A stretch of DNA of 64,000 nt, taken from NCBI RefSeq assembly GCF_900116235.1, contig NZ_FPAA01000006.1, positions 124,001-188,000 of the forward strand, written 5' to 3'. Positions 44,098 through 54,507 of the stretch are shown piece after piece (within the stretch, counting starts at the first letter, position 1; every line of letters begins with the position of its first letter). Below the pieces are notes generated by a model. It worked only from the letters and a program-made list of their open reading frames with translations. It searched no databases and was not told where the DNA came from. A program made the translations under genes and the position numbers. The stretch comes from Marininema halotolerans. GTDB taxonomy: Bacteria > Bacillota > Bacilli > Thermoactinomycetales > DSM-45169.

Positions 44098-44142
44098 AAA
44101 GCTGTTTAGAGAGTCGATATCAAACTAAACAGCTTTTTTTAT
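44098..44142 (+). terminator. Terminator after glycine-rich gene 2
   Basis: AAAGCTGTTTAG pairs with CTAAACAGCTTT around 15 bases, and a T-run follows. Confidence 0.85.
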
Positions 44143-44215
44143 GTGCTATGACGTTCATCCGATGAATATCTGCAACATACATAAAGAGATAAGAGTTTGA
44201 AAAGGAGGGCGTGTT

Positions 44216-45559
44216 ATGCCCGCATTTACATATACAGGAGCATTGCAGACGCTAACAATCCCAGGAGGGGTCTGTCGTGTGACGATTCAGGCCCAAGGTG
44301 CTGCAGGGGGAAGTAATCTATTTTATAGTTCCTTTGATGAGGATGGAGGCGGGCTAGGTGCATCGATTCAAGGGACGTTTGCGGTTGCACCTGGTGATGT
44401 GTTATCGATTGTCGTTGGCGGGCAAGGGGGCGACACACCGGATATTAATGAACCGAATGGTGGGGGTGGAGGCGGAGGTGGTTCCTTCGTTTGGCAAGGC
44501 AGTAGTTTTGGGGAGTTAAATCCGTCTACCTTATTAGTAGCGGCAGGGGGTGGAGGCGGGGGTGCGGGATTTGACTTTGGTGAAGATGACAGTGGGAGTG
44601 CTTCTGGTGGAAGTGGGATGATTGGGAGTATCGGGCAGGATGGGGGGAATGCAGCCGGTGGATTTGGTGCAGGGGGGACTGCTGGGAACGGTGGGTCAGG
44701 TGGAAATGGCGGGATGATGGCGGGGTTGGGCGGAGGAGGCGGAGGCGGAGGCGGAATAAATTTTAACGGAGGAAATGGTTTTGGGAACGCAGGCGGTGAT
44801 GGGGGAGTGAGCATTGTTGCGGGTGGAGCTGGCGGTGCAGGGGGTGTGGGTGCCATGGGTGACTATATCGGAGGCGATGGAGGATTTGGTGGCGGCGGGG
44901 GTGGGAGTGATCGGAATGGAGGAGGCGGAGGTGGGTTTAGTGGCGGTGGTGGCGGTACGGGTGTTGGTTTTTTTGTAGCGGCTGGAGGAGGCGGAGGCGG
45001 AGGTTCCTTTAATGGGGGCACTAATCCGGTCCATATGGAGGGAGTACGCGCGGGGAATGGCATTGTAGAGATTATTTATGAAGCGCCGACCCTTACCTGC
45101 TCGAACATTACGGTCGCCAATGATCGTGGCGCCTGTGGAGCCAACGTTACCTATAACGAGCTTGAAACATGCCCCGGACTCGACGTCACTTGCTCTCCTG
45201 CCTCGGGTTCCTTCTTTTCCGTGGGTACAACGACGGTGACGTGTACCGCGATGGATACCGTGGGAGGGAGCACTACCTGTCGTTTTATCGTTACGGTTAT
45301 TGATACGGAGCCCCCTGAGATCTCCGGACTTAACGATATCGATGTCGAAACGAATGATCCCAATGGTACGGTCGTCACCTACCCCGATCCCATAGTGACG
45401 GATAACTGTCCGGGAGAGATCACCGTCACCTGTTCCCCTGCCTCGGGTTCCTTTTTCCCCTTCGGGATGACGACGGTTACTTGTACTGCGACAGATCCGA
45501 GTGGCAACACGGCAACCGAGACGTTTACGGTGTTTGTGACCTCATCTCAAGAAGAGTAA
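44216..45559 (+). CDS. Glycine-rich HYR-domain protein 3
   Basis: The third and most divergent paralogue has 447 residues and the same layout: TFTYTGALQTLTIPGGVCRV, a Gly-rich body with SFVWQGSSFGELNPSTL and GGGGGGSDRNG, then two HYR-like domains ending FVTSSQEE. The body contains an extra acidic insertion (DFGEDDSGS). ATG 44216 lies after AAAGGAGGG. No signal peptide or anchor is present. It is followed by a 14-bp terminator. Its own upstream terminator (44098-44142) indicates independent transcription. Confidence 0.7.
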   Translation: MPAFTYTGALQTLTIPGGVCRVTIQAQGAAGGSNLFYSSFDEDGGGLGASIQGTFAVAPGDVLSIVVGGQGGDTPDINEPNGGGGGGGGSFVWQGSSFGELNPSTLLVAAGGGGGGAGFDFGEDDSGSASGGSGMIGSIGQDGGNAAGGFGAGGTAGNGGSGGNGGMMAGLGGGGGGGGGINFNGGNGFGNAGGDGGVSIVAGGAGGAGGVGAMGDYIGGDGGFGGGGGGSDRNGGGGGGFSGGGGGTGVGFFVAAGGGGGGGSFNGGTNPVHMEGVRAGNGIVEIIYEAPTLTCSNITVANDRGACGANVTYNELETCPGLDVTCSPASGSFFSVGTTTVTCTAMDTVGGSTTCRFIVTVIDTEPPEISGLNDIDVETNDPNGTVVTYPDPIVTDNCPGEITVTCSPASGSFFPFGMTTVTCTATDPSGNTATETFTVFVTSSQEE

Positions 45560-45601
45560 TGGATTTTTTTGCAAACGGTATCGATCAATTACACCCTCGT
45601 G

Positions 45602-45640
45602 AAGATCCCCTACATGATGAATGTAGGGGATCTTTATGGA
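45602..45640 (+). terminator. Terminator after glycine-rich gene 3
   Basis: AAGATCCCCTACAT pairs perfectly with ATGTAGGGGATCTT around GATGA. The T-run is short. Confidence 0.75.
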
Positions 45641-45758
45641 GAAAAAAGGTAATGAAATATGGTTTTGATTCTTCACTGAAGATTGAAATAAGGCCTTCTT
45701 TCAATTTGAAAAGGAGGGATTTTACGAAATTGGGGGATATTAATAGGGACAAGGGTGT

Positions 45759-46430
45759 TTGAGGGGGCGTGTAGGGTCATTGATTAATAAGAAAAATTTA
45801 TCCTTGATGGTATGGCTCATCGTGCTTGTACTGGGTGCCTGCACGTTCCTATTCATGGATCGAGGGCAATTCAACCCAGAGACCATTCGATATGTGGTGC
45901 TTTCATATGGTGTTTGGGCACCGATTCTCTATTTGTTGATGCATATCGTTCGGCCTTTATTCTTGGTGCCTGCCACGGTACTAGCGGTTGCCTCAGGGAT
46001 TACTTTTGGACCCTGGTGGGGGACTTTGTTGGATGCAAGTGGTTCTCTTGCTGGAGCGATGGTAGCTTTTTCGCTTGCCCGCTGGTTAGGCAAGGAGACA
46101 GTGAGTCGATGGCTAAATCAATTTACGCATTGGGAACGATGGATGGTGGATGAAGGGTTTCGTACGATTGTGATTTCTCGTTTAATCCCCTTTCTTCCCT
46201 TTGATGCGATTAGCTATGGTGCAGGGTTCTCCAATATCAAGGTGAACGATTATTTTTGGGCGACAGTGATTGGGATTCTCCCTGGGGCCTTTGTGTTTAA
46301 TGTGCTAGGGTATTCGCTTCATGATCTGTTCTCTCCGTTGTTCTTTGCCTCACTGGGAGCAGCTCTTGTACTCGCCATCTCACCCTGGTTGTTTCGACGA
46401 CTTCGTCGTAATTATGTGAAACAAAAGTAA
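45759..46430 (+). CDS. VTT-domain (TVP38/TMEM64, DedA-like) membrane protein
   Basis: The 223-residue polytopic protein carries the VTT signature: a re-entrant segment RPLFLVPATVLAVASGITFGP, GxxxGA packing (LDASGSLAGAMVAFSLARWLG), and RLIPFLPFDAISYGAGFS. Family members are implicated in lipid scrambling or transport; the substrate here is unknown. B. subtilis YtxB is a relative. The start is uncertain: TTG 45759 or TTG 45780, with GAGGGGG and GTAGGG sequences nearby. Confidence 0.8.
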   Translation: MRGRVGSLINKKNLSLMVWLIVLVLGACTFLFMDRGQFNPETIRYVVLSYGVWAPILYLLMHIVRPLFLVPATVLAVASGITFGPWWGTLLDASGSLAGAMVAFSLARWLGKETVSRWLNQFTHWERWMVDEGFRTIVISRLIPFLPFDAISYGAGFSNIKVNDYFWATVIGILPGAFVFNVLGYSLHDLFSPLFFASLGAALVLAISPWLFRRLRRNYVKQK

Positions 46431-46462
46431 GAAAGTGACCCGGGAAAATAGATCACTTTCTC
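46430..46462. terminator. Bidirectional terminator between the VTT gene and marR
   Basis: AGAAAGTGA pairs with TCACTTTCT around a 14-base loop between two convergent genes. Confidence 0.6.
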
Positions 46463-46490
46463 TTTCATGATGACGGTTTATGTACAATGC

Positions 46491-46910
46491 TTAATCAATT
46501 AATTTTTGGAGAAGGTGCAACAGTGAATCAAGCTCCTCATCGGATAGTGTATGAAAGAGCTGTTGGAAATACTGGAACCGACGTTTTACCATTTCATTGT
46601 AAACCTCGGTTCCAGCTGGGGTAATCGCAAGTTCTACAATTCGTTTGTCATCAGTGGAGCGGTGACGACTGATCCAACCTTTTTTCACCATGCGATTCAC
46701 ATGTTGCGTAACATGGCTGTTGGTTACGTTTAGTTCGCTAGAAAGATCGGAACCTTTGCTAGGGCCCTGTGTATGTAATTGATGCAAAAATACAAAATCA
46801 GCGACTCCCCAGTTCTCTTCCAGTTGTTGTTGAATGCCGCGACGAAGTTTATGAACGACATGTTGAAAGGCTTGAATAGTATCATGGGTCATTTGTGTAC
46901 GATCAGACAA
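46491..46910 (-). CDS. MarR family transcriptional regulator
   Basis: The 139-residue winged-helix protein has the recognition region SELNVTNSHVTQHVNRMVKKGWISRH cut by the wing RSTDDKRIVELAITPAG, the DxRxxxxxLT pattern of MarR. The start is TTG 46910, five bases after AGGAAGGA on the minus strand. It is divergent from ilvD. A 13-bp palindrome just upstream suggests autoregulation; the ligand is unknown. Confidence 0.85.
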   Translation of the reverse strand: MSDRTQMTHDTIQAFQHVVHKLRRGIQQQLEENWGVADFVFLHQLHTQGPSKGSDLSSELNVTNSHVTQHVNRMVKKGWISRHRSTDDKRIVELAITPAGTEVYNEMVKRRFQYFQQLFHTLSDEELDSLLHLLQKLID

Positions 46911-46929
46911 GGTGATCCTTCCTCTCGAG

Positions 46930-46942
46930 TAACTAATAGTTA
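46930..46942. promoter_or_regulatory. Candidate MarR operator
   Basis: TAACTA-A-TAGTTA is a perfect palindrome 20 bases upstream of the marR start, in the region between marR and ilvD, and fits the size of MarR operators. Confidence 0.5.
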
Positions 46943-47171
46943 ATATTGTTAAGTATATGCCATTTGCATTCTACAGTGCGGAAACTTTTTTGTCAATCAA
47001 TGGGTATGAAAATGTTGCCAATGAGAAAGCATCCACTGAGCCGAGAAGAAGAATTCTTCCATGCAGATCCAGCTTTTTAGATCCAATCAGGGAAAAAAAT
47101 CGTGACTTCTGTCAGGGAATCGATTAAACTGGTCTGAAAAATGTTGACCGATGACAAGGAGGTAACAACAA

Positions 47172-48860
47172 TTGAGCACCAATGAGACAAAAGATCTGCG
47201 GATTCGAAGCCATGTCATCAGCGAAGGGGCAAACCGCGTACCGAATCGGGCGATGCTTAGAGCGACAGGCTTTACGGACGAAGATTTTCAAAAACCGATG
47301 ATTGGTGTTGCAAGTACCTGGTCTGAAGTAACGCCGTGTAATATGCACATTAAAGAGTTGGCAGAAGAGGCGAAACGAGGCGCAGTGGAAGCGGGTGGGG
47401 CTCCGATGATTTTTAATACCATTACCGTTTCCGATGGCATTTCCATGGGACACGAGGGAATGCATTATTCCCTACCTAGCCGTGAAGTGATTGCCGATTC
47501 GATCGAAACGGTGATTGGTGCTGAGCGATTGGATGCCTATGTAGCGATTGGCGGTTGTGATAAAAACATGCCAGGGTGCATGATCGCAATCGGACGTACC
47601 GATGTTCCTGCAGTTTTTGTCTATGGCGGGACGATTCGACCAGGAAAACTGGACGGAAAAGATATTGACATTGTCTCTGCCTTTGAAGGGGTGGGCCAGT
47701 ATAACCAAGGAACAATCGATCGGGAAGGCTTGCACGAGATTGAGTGTCATGCCTGTCCAGGAGCAGGTTCTTGTGGTGGGATGTATACCGCCAATACCAT
47801 GTCCTCAGCGATTGAAGCCTTAGGGATGAGTCTGCCAGGAAGTTCCTCTAATCCCGCTGAAACCAAGGAGAAATTAGCGGATTGTCGGGAGGCTGGAGCA
47901 GCAGCTGTCGAACTATTGCGTAAAGGAATCTATCCCAAGGATATTATGACGAAAGAAGCATTTGAAAATGCCATTACTGTGGTGATGGCGTTGGGAGGGT
48001 CCACCAATGCCATTCTGCATTTACTGGCAATGGCCCATTCGGTGGATGTGGATCTAACCATGGATGATTTTGAACGAGTGAGGGAACGGGTGCCCCATAT
48101 CGCAGATTTAAAACCTTCGGGTCGATTTGTTATGCAGGATCTGTATGAAGCTGGAGGTGTGCCAGCAGTGATGAAAGTCTTGTTAGAACAAGGTCTTCTT
48201 CATGGTGATTGCCTTACGGTGACGGGTAAAACGATAAAAGAAAATTTGGCGGAGGCAGAGCCCCTTCGCGCGGGACAAGAAGTAATACGCCCTTTTGACA
48301 AACCATTCCGAAAAACTGGTCCACTGGTGGTTTTAGAAGGGAATCTCGCACCTGAAGGGGCAGTTGCGAAGGTGTCGGGCCTCAAGGTGAATCAGTTGAC
48401 TGGTCCTGCGCGTGTTTTTGATTCCGAAGAGGCAGCGACAGCAGCCATCCTTTCTGATCAGATTAAGGTAGGCGATGTGGTCATTATCCGCTACGAGGGA
48501 CCCAAAGGGGGGCCAGGGATGCCGGAAATGCTCTCCATCACAGGAATGTTGGTCGGAAAGGGACTAGGTGAGAAGGTAGCCCTGTTGACAGATGGTCGAT
48601 TTTCGGGGGGTTCTCATGGGTTGGTCATTGGACATATTGCCCCAGAAGCCCAAGTAGGGGGTCCAATCGCACTGGTAGAAGATGGTGATCAGGTAACCAT
48701 TGATTCGGTAAAGCGAGAATTATCCGTAGCGCTTTCTCCTGAGGAGCTAAGCCGTCGCCGCTCTGCGTGGCAAGAACGGCCCCTTCCTGTACGCCGTGGT
48801 GTCCTTCATAAGTACAGTAAACTCGTCTCTTCTGCCTCAAAGGGAGCTGTCACCGATTGA
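47172..48860 (+). CDS. ilvD: Dihydroxy-acid dehydratase
   Basis: IlvD dehydrates dihydroxy acids to the 2-keto acids of valine and isoleucine synthesis. The 562-residue protein has the iron-sulfur Cys motifs [10 protein letters not shown] and [19 protein letters not shown] and the C-terminal [11 protein letters not shown]. The start is TTG 47172 with AAGGAGG about ten bases upstream. It is separated from the ilvB operon by a promoter and riboswitch region, so it is transcribed independently; its own promoter is not obvious. Confidence 0.95.
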   Translation: MSTNETKDLRIRSHVISEGANRVPNRAMLRATGFTDEDFQKPMIGVASTWSEVTPCNMHIKELAEEAKRGAVEAGGAPMIFNTITVSDGISMGHEGMHYSLPSREVIADSIETVIGAERLDAYVAIGGCDKNMPGCMIAIGRTDVPAVFVYGGTIRPGKLDGKDIDIVSAFEGVGQYNQGTIDREGLHEIECHACPGAGSCGGMYTANTMSSAIEALGMSLPGSSSNPAETKEKLADCREAGAAAVELLRKGIYPKDIMTKEAFENAITVVMALGGSTNAILHLLAMAHSVDVDLTMDDFERVRERVPHIADLKPSGRFVMQDLYEAGGVPAVMKVLLEQGLLHGDCLTVTGKTIKENLAEAEPLRAGQEVIRPFDKPFRKTGPLVVLEGNLAPEGAVAKVSGLKVNQLTGPARVFDSEEAATAAILSDQIKVGDVVIIRYEGPKGGPGMPEMLSITGMLVGKGLGEKVALLTDGRFSGGSHGLVIGHIAPEAQVGGPIALVEDGDQVTIDSVKRELSVALSPEELSRRRSAWQERPLPVRRGVLHKYSKLVSSASKGAVTD

Positions 48861-48884
48861 TCAAAATTTATTTTGAGAGACTGG

Positions 48885-48914
48885 TTGACAAAGGTAGAAG
48901 CACCTGCCTATAAT
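48885..48914 (+). promoter_or_regulatory. Promoter of the ilvB-leuB operon
   Basis: TTGACA (48885-48890) and TATAAT (48909-48914) are 18 bases apart, a near-consensus SigA promoter 25 bases after ilvD. Transcription should start near 48921 and read both RNA elements. Confidence 0.88.
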
Positions 48915-48971
48915 AGCACCTAAATAATTCAAGAATTTAGCGATGAGATGCATGAAAGCAACTCCGTGTAT

Positions 48972-49082
48972 GATGGGAGGGTACCTAGGGTTCCGCTCGC
49001 TTTGCGAGGTCTGTGACCGAGTGGTACCAACACCAACTGGTGTACACCGTGAGGATAAAAGCCTCTGCGGAAGGTCCTACCT
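48972..49082 (+). ncRNA. ykkC-class riboswitch, probably ppGpp-sensing
   Basis: CTAGGGTTCCG (48985-48995), GTCTGTGACCGAG (49009-49021) and GGATAAAAGCC (49053-49063) are the hallmark blocks of ykkC RNAs. Helices GGTACC/GGTACC (48980-48985 with 49023-49028), CTCGC/GCGAG and CACC/GGTG fit the fold. ykkC subtypes bind guanidine, ppGpp, PRPP or nucleotides; the ppGpp subtype is the one associated with branched-chain amino acid genes, so I infer ppGpp. A weak hairpin, CCTACCTT...AAGGTATGG with ATTTTCC (49076-49110), may be its expression platform. Confidence 0.7.
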
Positions 49083-49149
49083 TGATTGAGGTTGAAAGGT
49101 ATGGATTTTCCCCAGGGGCTTCTTGTATGCCCTAGGAAACTGAAAATAA

Positions 49150-49485
49150 TTAAGATTCAATGGATTATGTGAATGCGATGAAGAGGCCATACCCTTTGGA
49201 AAATCCTATCACAGAGAGTCCTGGAAATGCTGAAACCAGGACAGTGGACCCAAAGGCGTGCTCACCTCGGAGCTGTGCGTCGAAAGGTGGGAAACCCCTT
49301 AGTAGAACGTTACCGGATGATCGCCGTTACCGATCAGGGTATTTCAAAGTTGGAATACCTGCCGAGTCTGTTCGCCGCGAGGCGACAGAGATATTGGGTG
49401 GTACCGCGAACCCTTCGCCCCAATCAACTGTAACAGCGTTAGACTGTCTATGGTTGGTGGGCGAAGGGTTTTATTATTTTACAAT
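49150..49485 (+). ncRNA. T-box riboswitch, Leu (specifier CTC), upstream of ilvB
   Basis: TGGGTGGTACCGCG at 49395-49408 is the T-box sequence. The terminator AACCCTTCGCCC / GGGCGAAGGGTT (49409-49420 with 49459-49470) and a T-run follow. Stem I contains GTCCTGG...CCAGGAC, and the codon CTC is at 49261-49263 before ACCTCGGAG, the same context as in the thrS leaders. Uncharged tRNA-Leu would turn on the operon, as in B. subtilis ilv-leu. Confidence 0.9.
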
Positions 49486-49502
49486 TAGGGGGTTGAACCT
49501 GG

Positions 49503-51242
49503 ATGGGCCATACAGTGACAATGGTTGGCAGTCAGTCAGGAAAGGCGGAATCACCCAAAACAGAGTATACGGGCTCCGAAATTTTACTTCGGTGCTTGAT
49601 TGAAGAGCAGGTTGATGTCGTATTTGGCTATCCAGGAGGCGCTGTTCTTCCAATCTATGATTCGCTCTATGAAGGGGGTTTGCGGCATCTTTTGGCTCGT
49701 CATGAACAAGGAGCCATTCACGCTGCTGATGGATATGCAAGGGCGACGGGGAAACCGGGTGTGGTGATAGCGACATCGGGTCCAGGTGCGACGAATCTAG
49801 TCACGGGAATTGCGACGGCTCAGATGGATTCGATTCCCATGGTCTGTATCACGGGGAATGTATCCCAGGAATTGATGGGTACGGATGCTTTTCAAGAGGC
49901 AGACATTATGGGAATTACCATGCCCATCGTCAAACATAGCTACTTGGTTACGGATGTATGTGACCTTCCTCGCATCGTCAAGGAAGCCTTCCATCTTGCA
50001 AGTACAGGGCGACCCGGTCCGGTTCTCATCGATATTCCCAAGGATGTGGCTAATGCAAGAGACACCTTTCACTATCCAAAGGGCGTCTCCATTCGTGGCT
50101 ATCAGCCAACATCAAGTGCCCACCCCTTGCAGTTAGCACGGCTTCGAGAAGTGATTGCAGAAGCAAAAAGGCCAGTGATCCTTGCAGGTGGTGGGGTGGT
50201 GACAGCAGGTGCGGAAAAGGAATTGATCACCTTTGCCGAACAAACGCAAATTCCTGTCATTACGACCTTGATGGGGCTAGGGGGATTTCCCGGGCAACAT
50301 CCTTTGTGGTTGGGGATGCCGGGGATGCATGGAACCTATGCAGCGAACCATGCACTCTTGGAAACCGACCTCTTGATTGGAATCGGAGCTCGCTTTGATG
50401 ATCGGGTCACCATGGGGCGTCTTGATAAATTTGCAACAAAGGCGAAAATTGTGCACATGGATATCGATCCCGCTGAGATTGGAAAAAACGTCAACACATT
50501 TATTCCCATCGTCGGGGATGTGAAAAATGTTTTACAGGCGGCCAATGTCGATTTACCACAAAGTGACTCAGCCGCCTGGATTGAAAAAGTGACGGGCTGG
50601 CGAGAGTCTTACCCGCTTTGCTATCGGGATTCCGAAGACCGGTTAAAGCCCCAATGGGTCATACGCCATCTCTATGAAACAACAGGCGGGGATGCCGTTG
50701 TAACGACGGATGTGGGACAGCATCAGATGTGGGTGGCACAATATTTCCACTTTGCACGTCCGCGTTCTTTTATCTCATCGGGAGGACTCGGTACGATGGG
50801 GTTTGGCTTTCCCGCCGCCCTGGGTGCACAACTCGCTACACCAGAACAGCTGGTGATCAGTGTTACCGGGGATGGCGGTTTTCAAATGACCAATCAAGAA
50901 TTGGCTGTAGCTAGCTTGGCCAATATTCCGGTGAAAGTTGTCATTATCAACAATCAAAATCTTGGCATGGTACGCCAATGGCAAGAGGTTTTTTACCATA
51001 AACGGTACAGTGAAGTGGATCTATCGGGGAGTCCCGATTTCGTGAAATTGACCGAAGCATACGGAGTGAAGGCTTGGCGCGCAAAAACGAAGGAAGAGGC
51101 AATTACCGCATGGGCGGAGGCGTTGGCCCATCCGGGTCCCGCAGTTGTTGATTTTTGGGTGGCCCCTGATGAAAATGTCTATCCGATGGTCGCTCCAGGG
51201 AAAGGGCTCGATGAAATGATCATGGGAGATGAAAAAGCGTGA
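49503..51242 (+). CDS. ilvB: Acetolactate synthase large subunit
   Basis: The enzyme makes acetolactate or acetohydroxybutyrate from pyruvate, the first common step of branched-chain amino acid synthesis. The 579-residue subunit has the thiamine-diphosphate Glu in [29 protein letters not shown], the FAD region [12 protein letters not shown], and the metal motif [12 protein letters not shown] with Asn at its end. ATG 49503 is about eleven bases after GGGGG. It overlaps ilvN by four bases. Confidence 0.95.
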   Translation: MGHTVTMVGSQSGKAESPKTEYTGSEILLRCLIEEQVDVVFGYPGGAVLPIYDSLYEGGLRHLLARHEQGAIHAADGYARATGKPGVVIATSGPGATNLVTGIATAQMDSIPMVCITGNVSQELMGTDAFQEADIMGITMPIVKHSYLVTDVCDLPRIVKEAFHLASTGRPGPVLIDIPKDVANARDTFHYPKGVSIRGYQPTSSAHPLQLARLREVIAEAKRPVILAGGGVVTAGAEKELITFAEQTQIPVITTLMGLGGFPGQHPLWLGMPGMHGTYAANHALLETDLLIGIGARFDDRVTMGRLDKFATKAKIVHMDIDPAEIGKNVNTFIPIVGDVKNVLQAANVDLPQSDSAAWIEKVTGWRESYPLCYRDSEDRLKPQWVIRHLYETTGGDAVVTTDVGQHQMWVAQYFHFARPRSFISSGGLGTMGFGFPAALGAQLATPEQLVISVTGDGGFQMTNQELAVASLANIPVKVVIINNQNLGMVRQWQEVFYHKRYSEVDLSGSPDFVKLTEAYGVKAWRAKTKEEAITAWAEALAHPGPAVVDFWVAPDENVYPMVAPGKGLDEMIMGDEKA

Positions 51243-51730
51243 GACATGTCCTATCAGTTCTAGTCAATGATCAACCCCGTGTACTGGCTCGGGTATCCAC
51301 ACTATTGGGGCGTCGTAATTTCAATATTGAGAGTATTAGTGTGGGAGAATCTGAAGAAAAAGGGTTGTCACGGATGGTGATCGTGACTCACGGGGATGAA
51401 CGAACGATGGAGCAGGTGCAAAAACAACTTCACAAGTTGATTGATGTGATTAAAGTGCATGATTTGTCGAATCATCCTGCAGTTGAGCGAGAGCTCCTCT
51501 TGATTAAGGTGGAAGCTGGACCCGCGGCGCGTATGGAGATATCGGGAGTGGTTGAGCCCTTTCGTGCGGCAGTGGTCGATGTAGGCTCGCAGAATATGAT
51601 GGTGCAGGCCACGGGGGAACGGGCGAAATTAGATGCATTGATTGAGTTACTTCGCCCCTATGGAATTAAAGAGATCGCTCGGACCGGCGTGACCGCCCTC
51701 TCACGAAGCATGGTGCAGGGAAACAGTTAA
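51239..51730 (+). CDS. ilvN: Acetolactate synthase small (regulatory) subunit
   Basis: The 163-residue subunit has an N-terminal ACT domain ([20 protein letters not shown] and [12 protein letters not shown]) and a C-terminal ALS_ss domain ([11 protein letters not shown] onward). It activates IlvB and carries valine feedback. GTG 51239 overlaps the ilvB stop (GTGA), so translation is coupled. B. subtilis calls it ilvH. Confidence 0.94.
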   Translation: MRHVLSVLVNDQPRVLARVSTLLGRRNFNIESISVGESEEKGLSRMVIVTHGDERTMEQVQKQLHKLIDVIKVHDLSNHPAVERELLLIKVEAGPAARMEISGVVEPFRAAVVDVGSQNMMVQATGERAKLDALIELLRPYGIKEIARTGVTALSRSMVQGNS

Positions 51731-51785
51731 AAAGATGATGCAAGGAACTTCGATGAAAAATATCCACTTATAGGGGGAATGGAAC

Positions 51786-52793
51786 ATGGCAACAGTCTAT
51801 TACGCAAAGGACGCAGATCTCAAGCAATTAGCAGGTAAGACGGTAGCGATCATCGGGTATGGTAGCCAAGGTCATGCACAAGCACAAAACCTACGGGATA
51901 GTGGTGTGCAAGTTGTAATCGGATTACGCAAAGGGAAGTCCTGGGAGAAAGCTGAAAAGGATGGATTTATAGTATTGGAAGTAGCTGAAGCTGTGAAAAG
52001 ATCCGAGGTAATCAACCTTTTGATGCCAGATGAAACGATGGCACAGGTGTATAAAGAAGAAGTTGAACCGAATCTAAAGCCCGAAGCGGCTCTCCTATTC
52101 TCCCATGGATTTAATATTCATTTTAATCAGATCCAGCCACCTCCTCATATCGATGTTGCCTTAATTGCACCCAAAGGACCCGGTCACTTAGTACGGCGGG
52201 TCTATACAGAAGGGTTTGGCGTCCCAGGGTTGATTGCTATTCATCAAGATGCGAGTGGATCTGCAAAAGCGATTGGTTTAGCCTATGCCGAGGGGATTGG
52301 GGCAACGCGTGCCGGTGTGATTGAAACGACATTTAAAGAAGAAACCGAAACGGATTTGTTTGGTGAGCAAGCGGTACTTTGTGGTGGGGCGAGTGAACTC
52401 GTGAAAAAAGGGTTTGAAACCCTAACGGAAGCAGGGTATCAACCAGAAATTGCGTATTTTGAATGTCTTCATGAACTGAAGTTGATCGTGGACCTCATGT
52501 ATGAGGAAGGGCTTGCAGGAATGCGGTATTCCATTAGTGACACGGCGGAGTACGGGGATTATGTCAGTGGGAAACGTGTGGTTGGCGATGCTTCCAAAGC
52601 AGCAATGAAGGAAGTGCTTAAGGAAATTCAAGATGGTACCTTTGCTCAACAATGGATTACCGAAAATAAAAATGGTCGTCAAGAGTTTACGAGGATTCGG
52701 AAAGAAGAAGGGGAGCACCTGTTAGAAACCACTGGAGAAAAACTAAGGGAAACAATGGCTTGGATCAATCAAAAACAGAGTGTTAAAGCCTGA
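51786..52793 (+). CDS. ilvC: Ketol-acid reductoisomerase
   Basis: This 335-residue class I enzyme isomerises and reduces acetolactate. It has the Rossmann loop [17 protein letters not shown], the NADPH-selecting GLRKGKSW, and the metal and substrate residues in the knotted C-terminal domain ([26 protein letters not shown]). ATG 51786 follows AGGGGGAA. It stands in the operon between ilvN and leuA. Confidence 0.96.
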   Translation: MATVYYAKDADLKQLAGKTVAIIGYGSQGHAQAQNLRDSGVQVVIGLRKGKSWEKAEKDGFIVLEVAEAVKRSEVINLLMPDETMAQVYKEEVEPNLKPEAALLFSHGFNIHFNQIQPPPHIDVALIAPKGPGHLVRRVYTEGFGVPGLIAIHQDASGSAKAIGLAYAEGIGATRAGVIETTFKEETETDLFGEQAVLCGGASELVKKGFETLTEAGYQPEIAYFECLHELKLIVDLMYEEGLAGMRYSISDTAEYGDYVSGKRVVGDASKAAMKEVLKEIQDGTFAQQWITENKNGRQEFTRIRKEEGEHLLETTGEKLRETMAWINQKQSVKA

Positions 52794-52922
52794 ACGACAA
52801 ACTCTTAGCAGGCTCTCGCAGTCCCTGGGATGAAAACGAAGGAGGCTTGACTCGCTCCCAACTTGAGCAGGGTTTCGTAACTTCGGTAAACAGTTTAACA
52901 AAAATCGGAAGGAGGATGCGGC

Positions 52923-54485
52923 ATGAGTAGTCGAACCGTCCAATTTTTTGATACGACCCTACGCGATGGGGAGCAATCCCCTGGTGTGAACCTCAATGTA
53001 GAAGAGAAGGTGGAGATCGCTCTACAACTTGAAAAATTGGGCATTCAAGTGATTGAAGCAGGATTTGCCGCCTCCTCTGCCGGCGATCGTGAAGCGGTAA
53101 GGAGGGTTGGGGAAGCGGTTCACACCCCGATTGTTGTCAGTCTGGCTCGCGCTGTGGATGTCGATATTGATGCGGCTTGGGATGCGTTAAAAACGGCAAC
53201 AAACCCAGGGGTCCATATTTTTTTAGCCACCTCGCCCATTCATCGGCAGTATAAGCTCAACATGACCAAGGAGGAGATTTTAAATCAGGTGGAGGCGGCT
53301 GTCCGCTATGCAAAGCGATTCTTCCCCCATGTTGAATTTTCTCCAGAGGATGGCGGACGTACGGAGCTGGATTTTCTGTGCCAAGTTGCCGAACGAGTCA
53401 TTGAAGCGGGTGCGGATGTCTTAAATATTCCAGATACGGTAGGATACCTTTCTCCCCAGGAGTATGGGAATATCTTTCGGCATTTAAAGTCCCATGTAAA
53501 TGGAATCGAAAAGGTAAAACTATCGGCACACTGTCATGATGACTTGGGTATGGCGACAGCTAATACATTGGCAGCCATTGAAGCCGGTGTGGAACAAGTA
53601 GAGGGGACAATCAATGGCATTGGTGAACGTGCTGGAAACGCTGCGCTTGAAGAGGTTGCAATGGCTTTGGCCACCCGCTCAACCTATTATGGTGTGAAGA
53701 CGAATCTTCAATTGGCGGAAATTGCTCGCACGAGCCGGATTGTCTCGAAGATGACGGGGATGTTTGTTCCAGGAAATAAGGCGGTTGTCGGTGCGAATGC
53801 ATTTGCCCATGAGTCTGGGATCCATCAAGATGGCATGTTAAAGCATGCATCTACTTATGAAATCATGCGCCCAGAGACGGTGGGACAGGCGGATACACGG
53901 CTTGTATTAGGGAAGCATTCTGGTCGCCATGCTTTCCGCGATAAACTGGTGCAATTGGGTTATGCCTTTAATGATCAGCAGATTAATCATCTCTTTCACC
54001 GGTTTAAAGAACTGACTGATCGGAAGAAATTGATTGAAGATGATGATCTGGTTTCCCTTGTCGAAGAACGGATCGGTGACGAAGAAGAAGTGTACTCCTT
54101 TGAAACGGTACAGGTAGCTTATGGTAATCAATCCGTGCCAACGGCATCGCTACGAATTAAAGATAACCGAGATCAACGCCTACTCGAAGAAGCAGCCTGT
54201 GGAAATGGCTCCGTCGATGCCATCTTTAAAGCGATCGATCGCATCACCAATGAAGCTTGGCACCTTGAGGATTATCGCATTGTGTCCGTGACGCACGGAA
54301 AGGATGCGCTGGGTGAGGTATACGTAAAGCTTTCGGATGGAGAAGAGAGCACGGTTCAAGGAAGAGGGGTATCGACGGATGTGTTAGAGGCAAGTGCACG
54401 TGCCTATATACATGGGGTCAATCGCTTACTCGCTCGGCGAAATCGTGAGAAACAACCCGCTGGAGTTGGATCAATAAGTGGGTAA
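52923..54485 (+). CDS. leuA: 2-isopropylmalate synthase
   Basis: LeuA condenses acetyl-CoA with 2-ketoisovalerate, the first committed step to leucine. The 520-residue product has [15 protein letters not shown] (metal Asp and Arg), the [14 protein letters not shown] metal-His motif, the flexible linker, and a C-terminal LeuA regulatory domain for leucine inhibition. ATG 52923 follows GGAAGGAGG. Confidence 0.96.
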   Translation: MSSRTVQFFDTTLRDGEQSPGVNLNVEEKVEIALQLEKLGIQVIEAGFAASSAGDREAVRRVGEAVHTPIVVSLARAVDVDIDAAWDALKTATNPGVHIFLATSPIHRQYKLNMTKEEILNQVEAAVRYAKRFFPHVEFSPEDGGRTELDFLCQVAERVIEAGADVLNIPDTVGYLSPQEYGNIFRHLKSHVNGIEKVKLSAHCHDDLGMATANTLAAIEAGVEQVEGTINGIGERAGNAALEEVAMALATRSTYYGVKTNLQLAEIARTSRIVSKMTGMFVPGNKAVVGANAFAHESGIHQDGMLKHASTYEIMRPETVGQADTRLVLGKHSGRHAFRDKLVQLGYAFNDQQINHLFHRFKELTDRKKLIEDDDLVSLVEERIGDEEEVYSFETVQVAYGNQSVPTASLRIKDNRDQRLLEEAACGNGSVDAIFKAIDRITNEAWHLEDYRIVSVTHGKDALGEVYVKLSDGEESTVQGRGVSTDVLEASARAYIHGVNRLLARRNREKQPAGVGSISG

Positions 54486-54507
54486 TGAAGGGGAAGGAGT
54501 GATCAAG

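Noticed and set aside
49160..49603. A 147-codon frame in the ilvB leader
   Set aside because: It covers T-box stem I, the antiterminator and the start of ilvB in another frame; the sequence is explained by the RNA element.
52844..52931. A 28-codon frame (TTG start) before leuA that ends over the leuA start
   Set aside because: The GGAGG upstream is only one base from the TTG, too close to work, and the peptide has no leucine-codon run to suggest attenuation.
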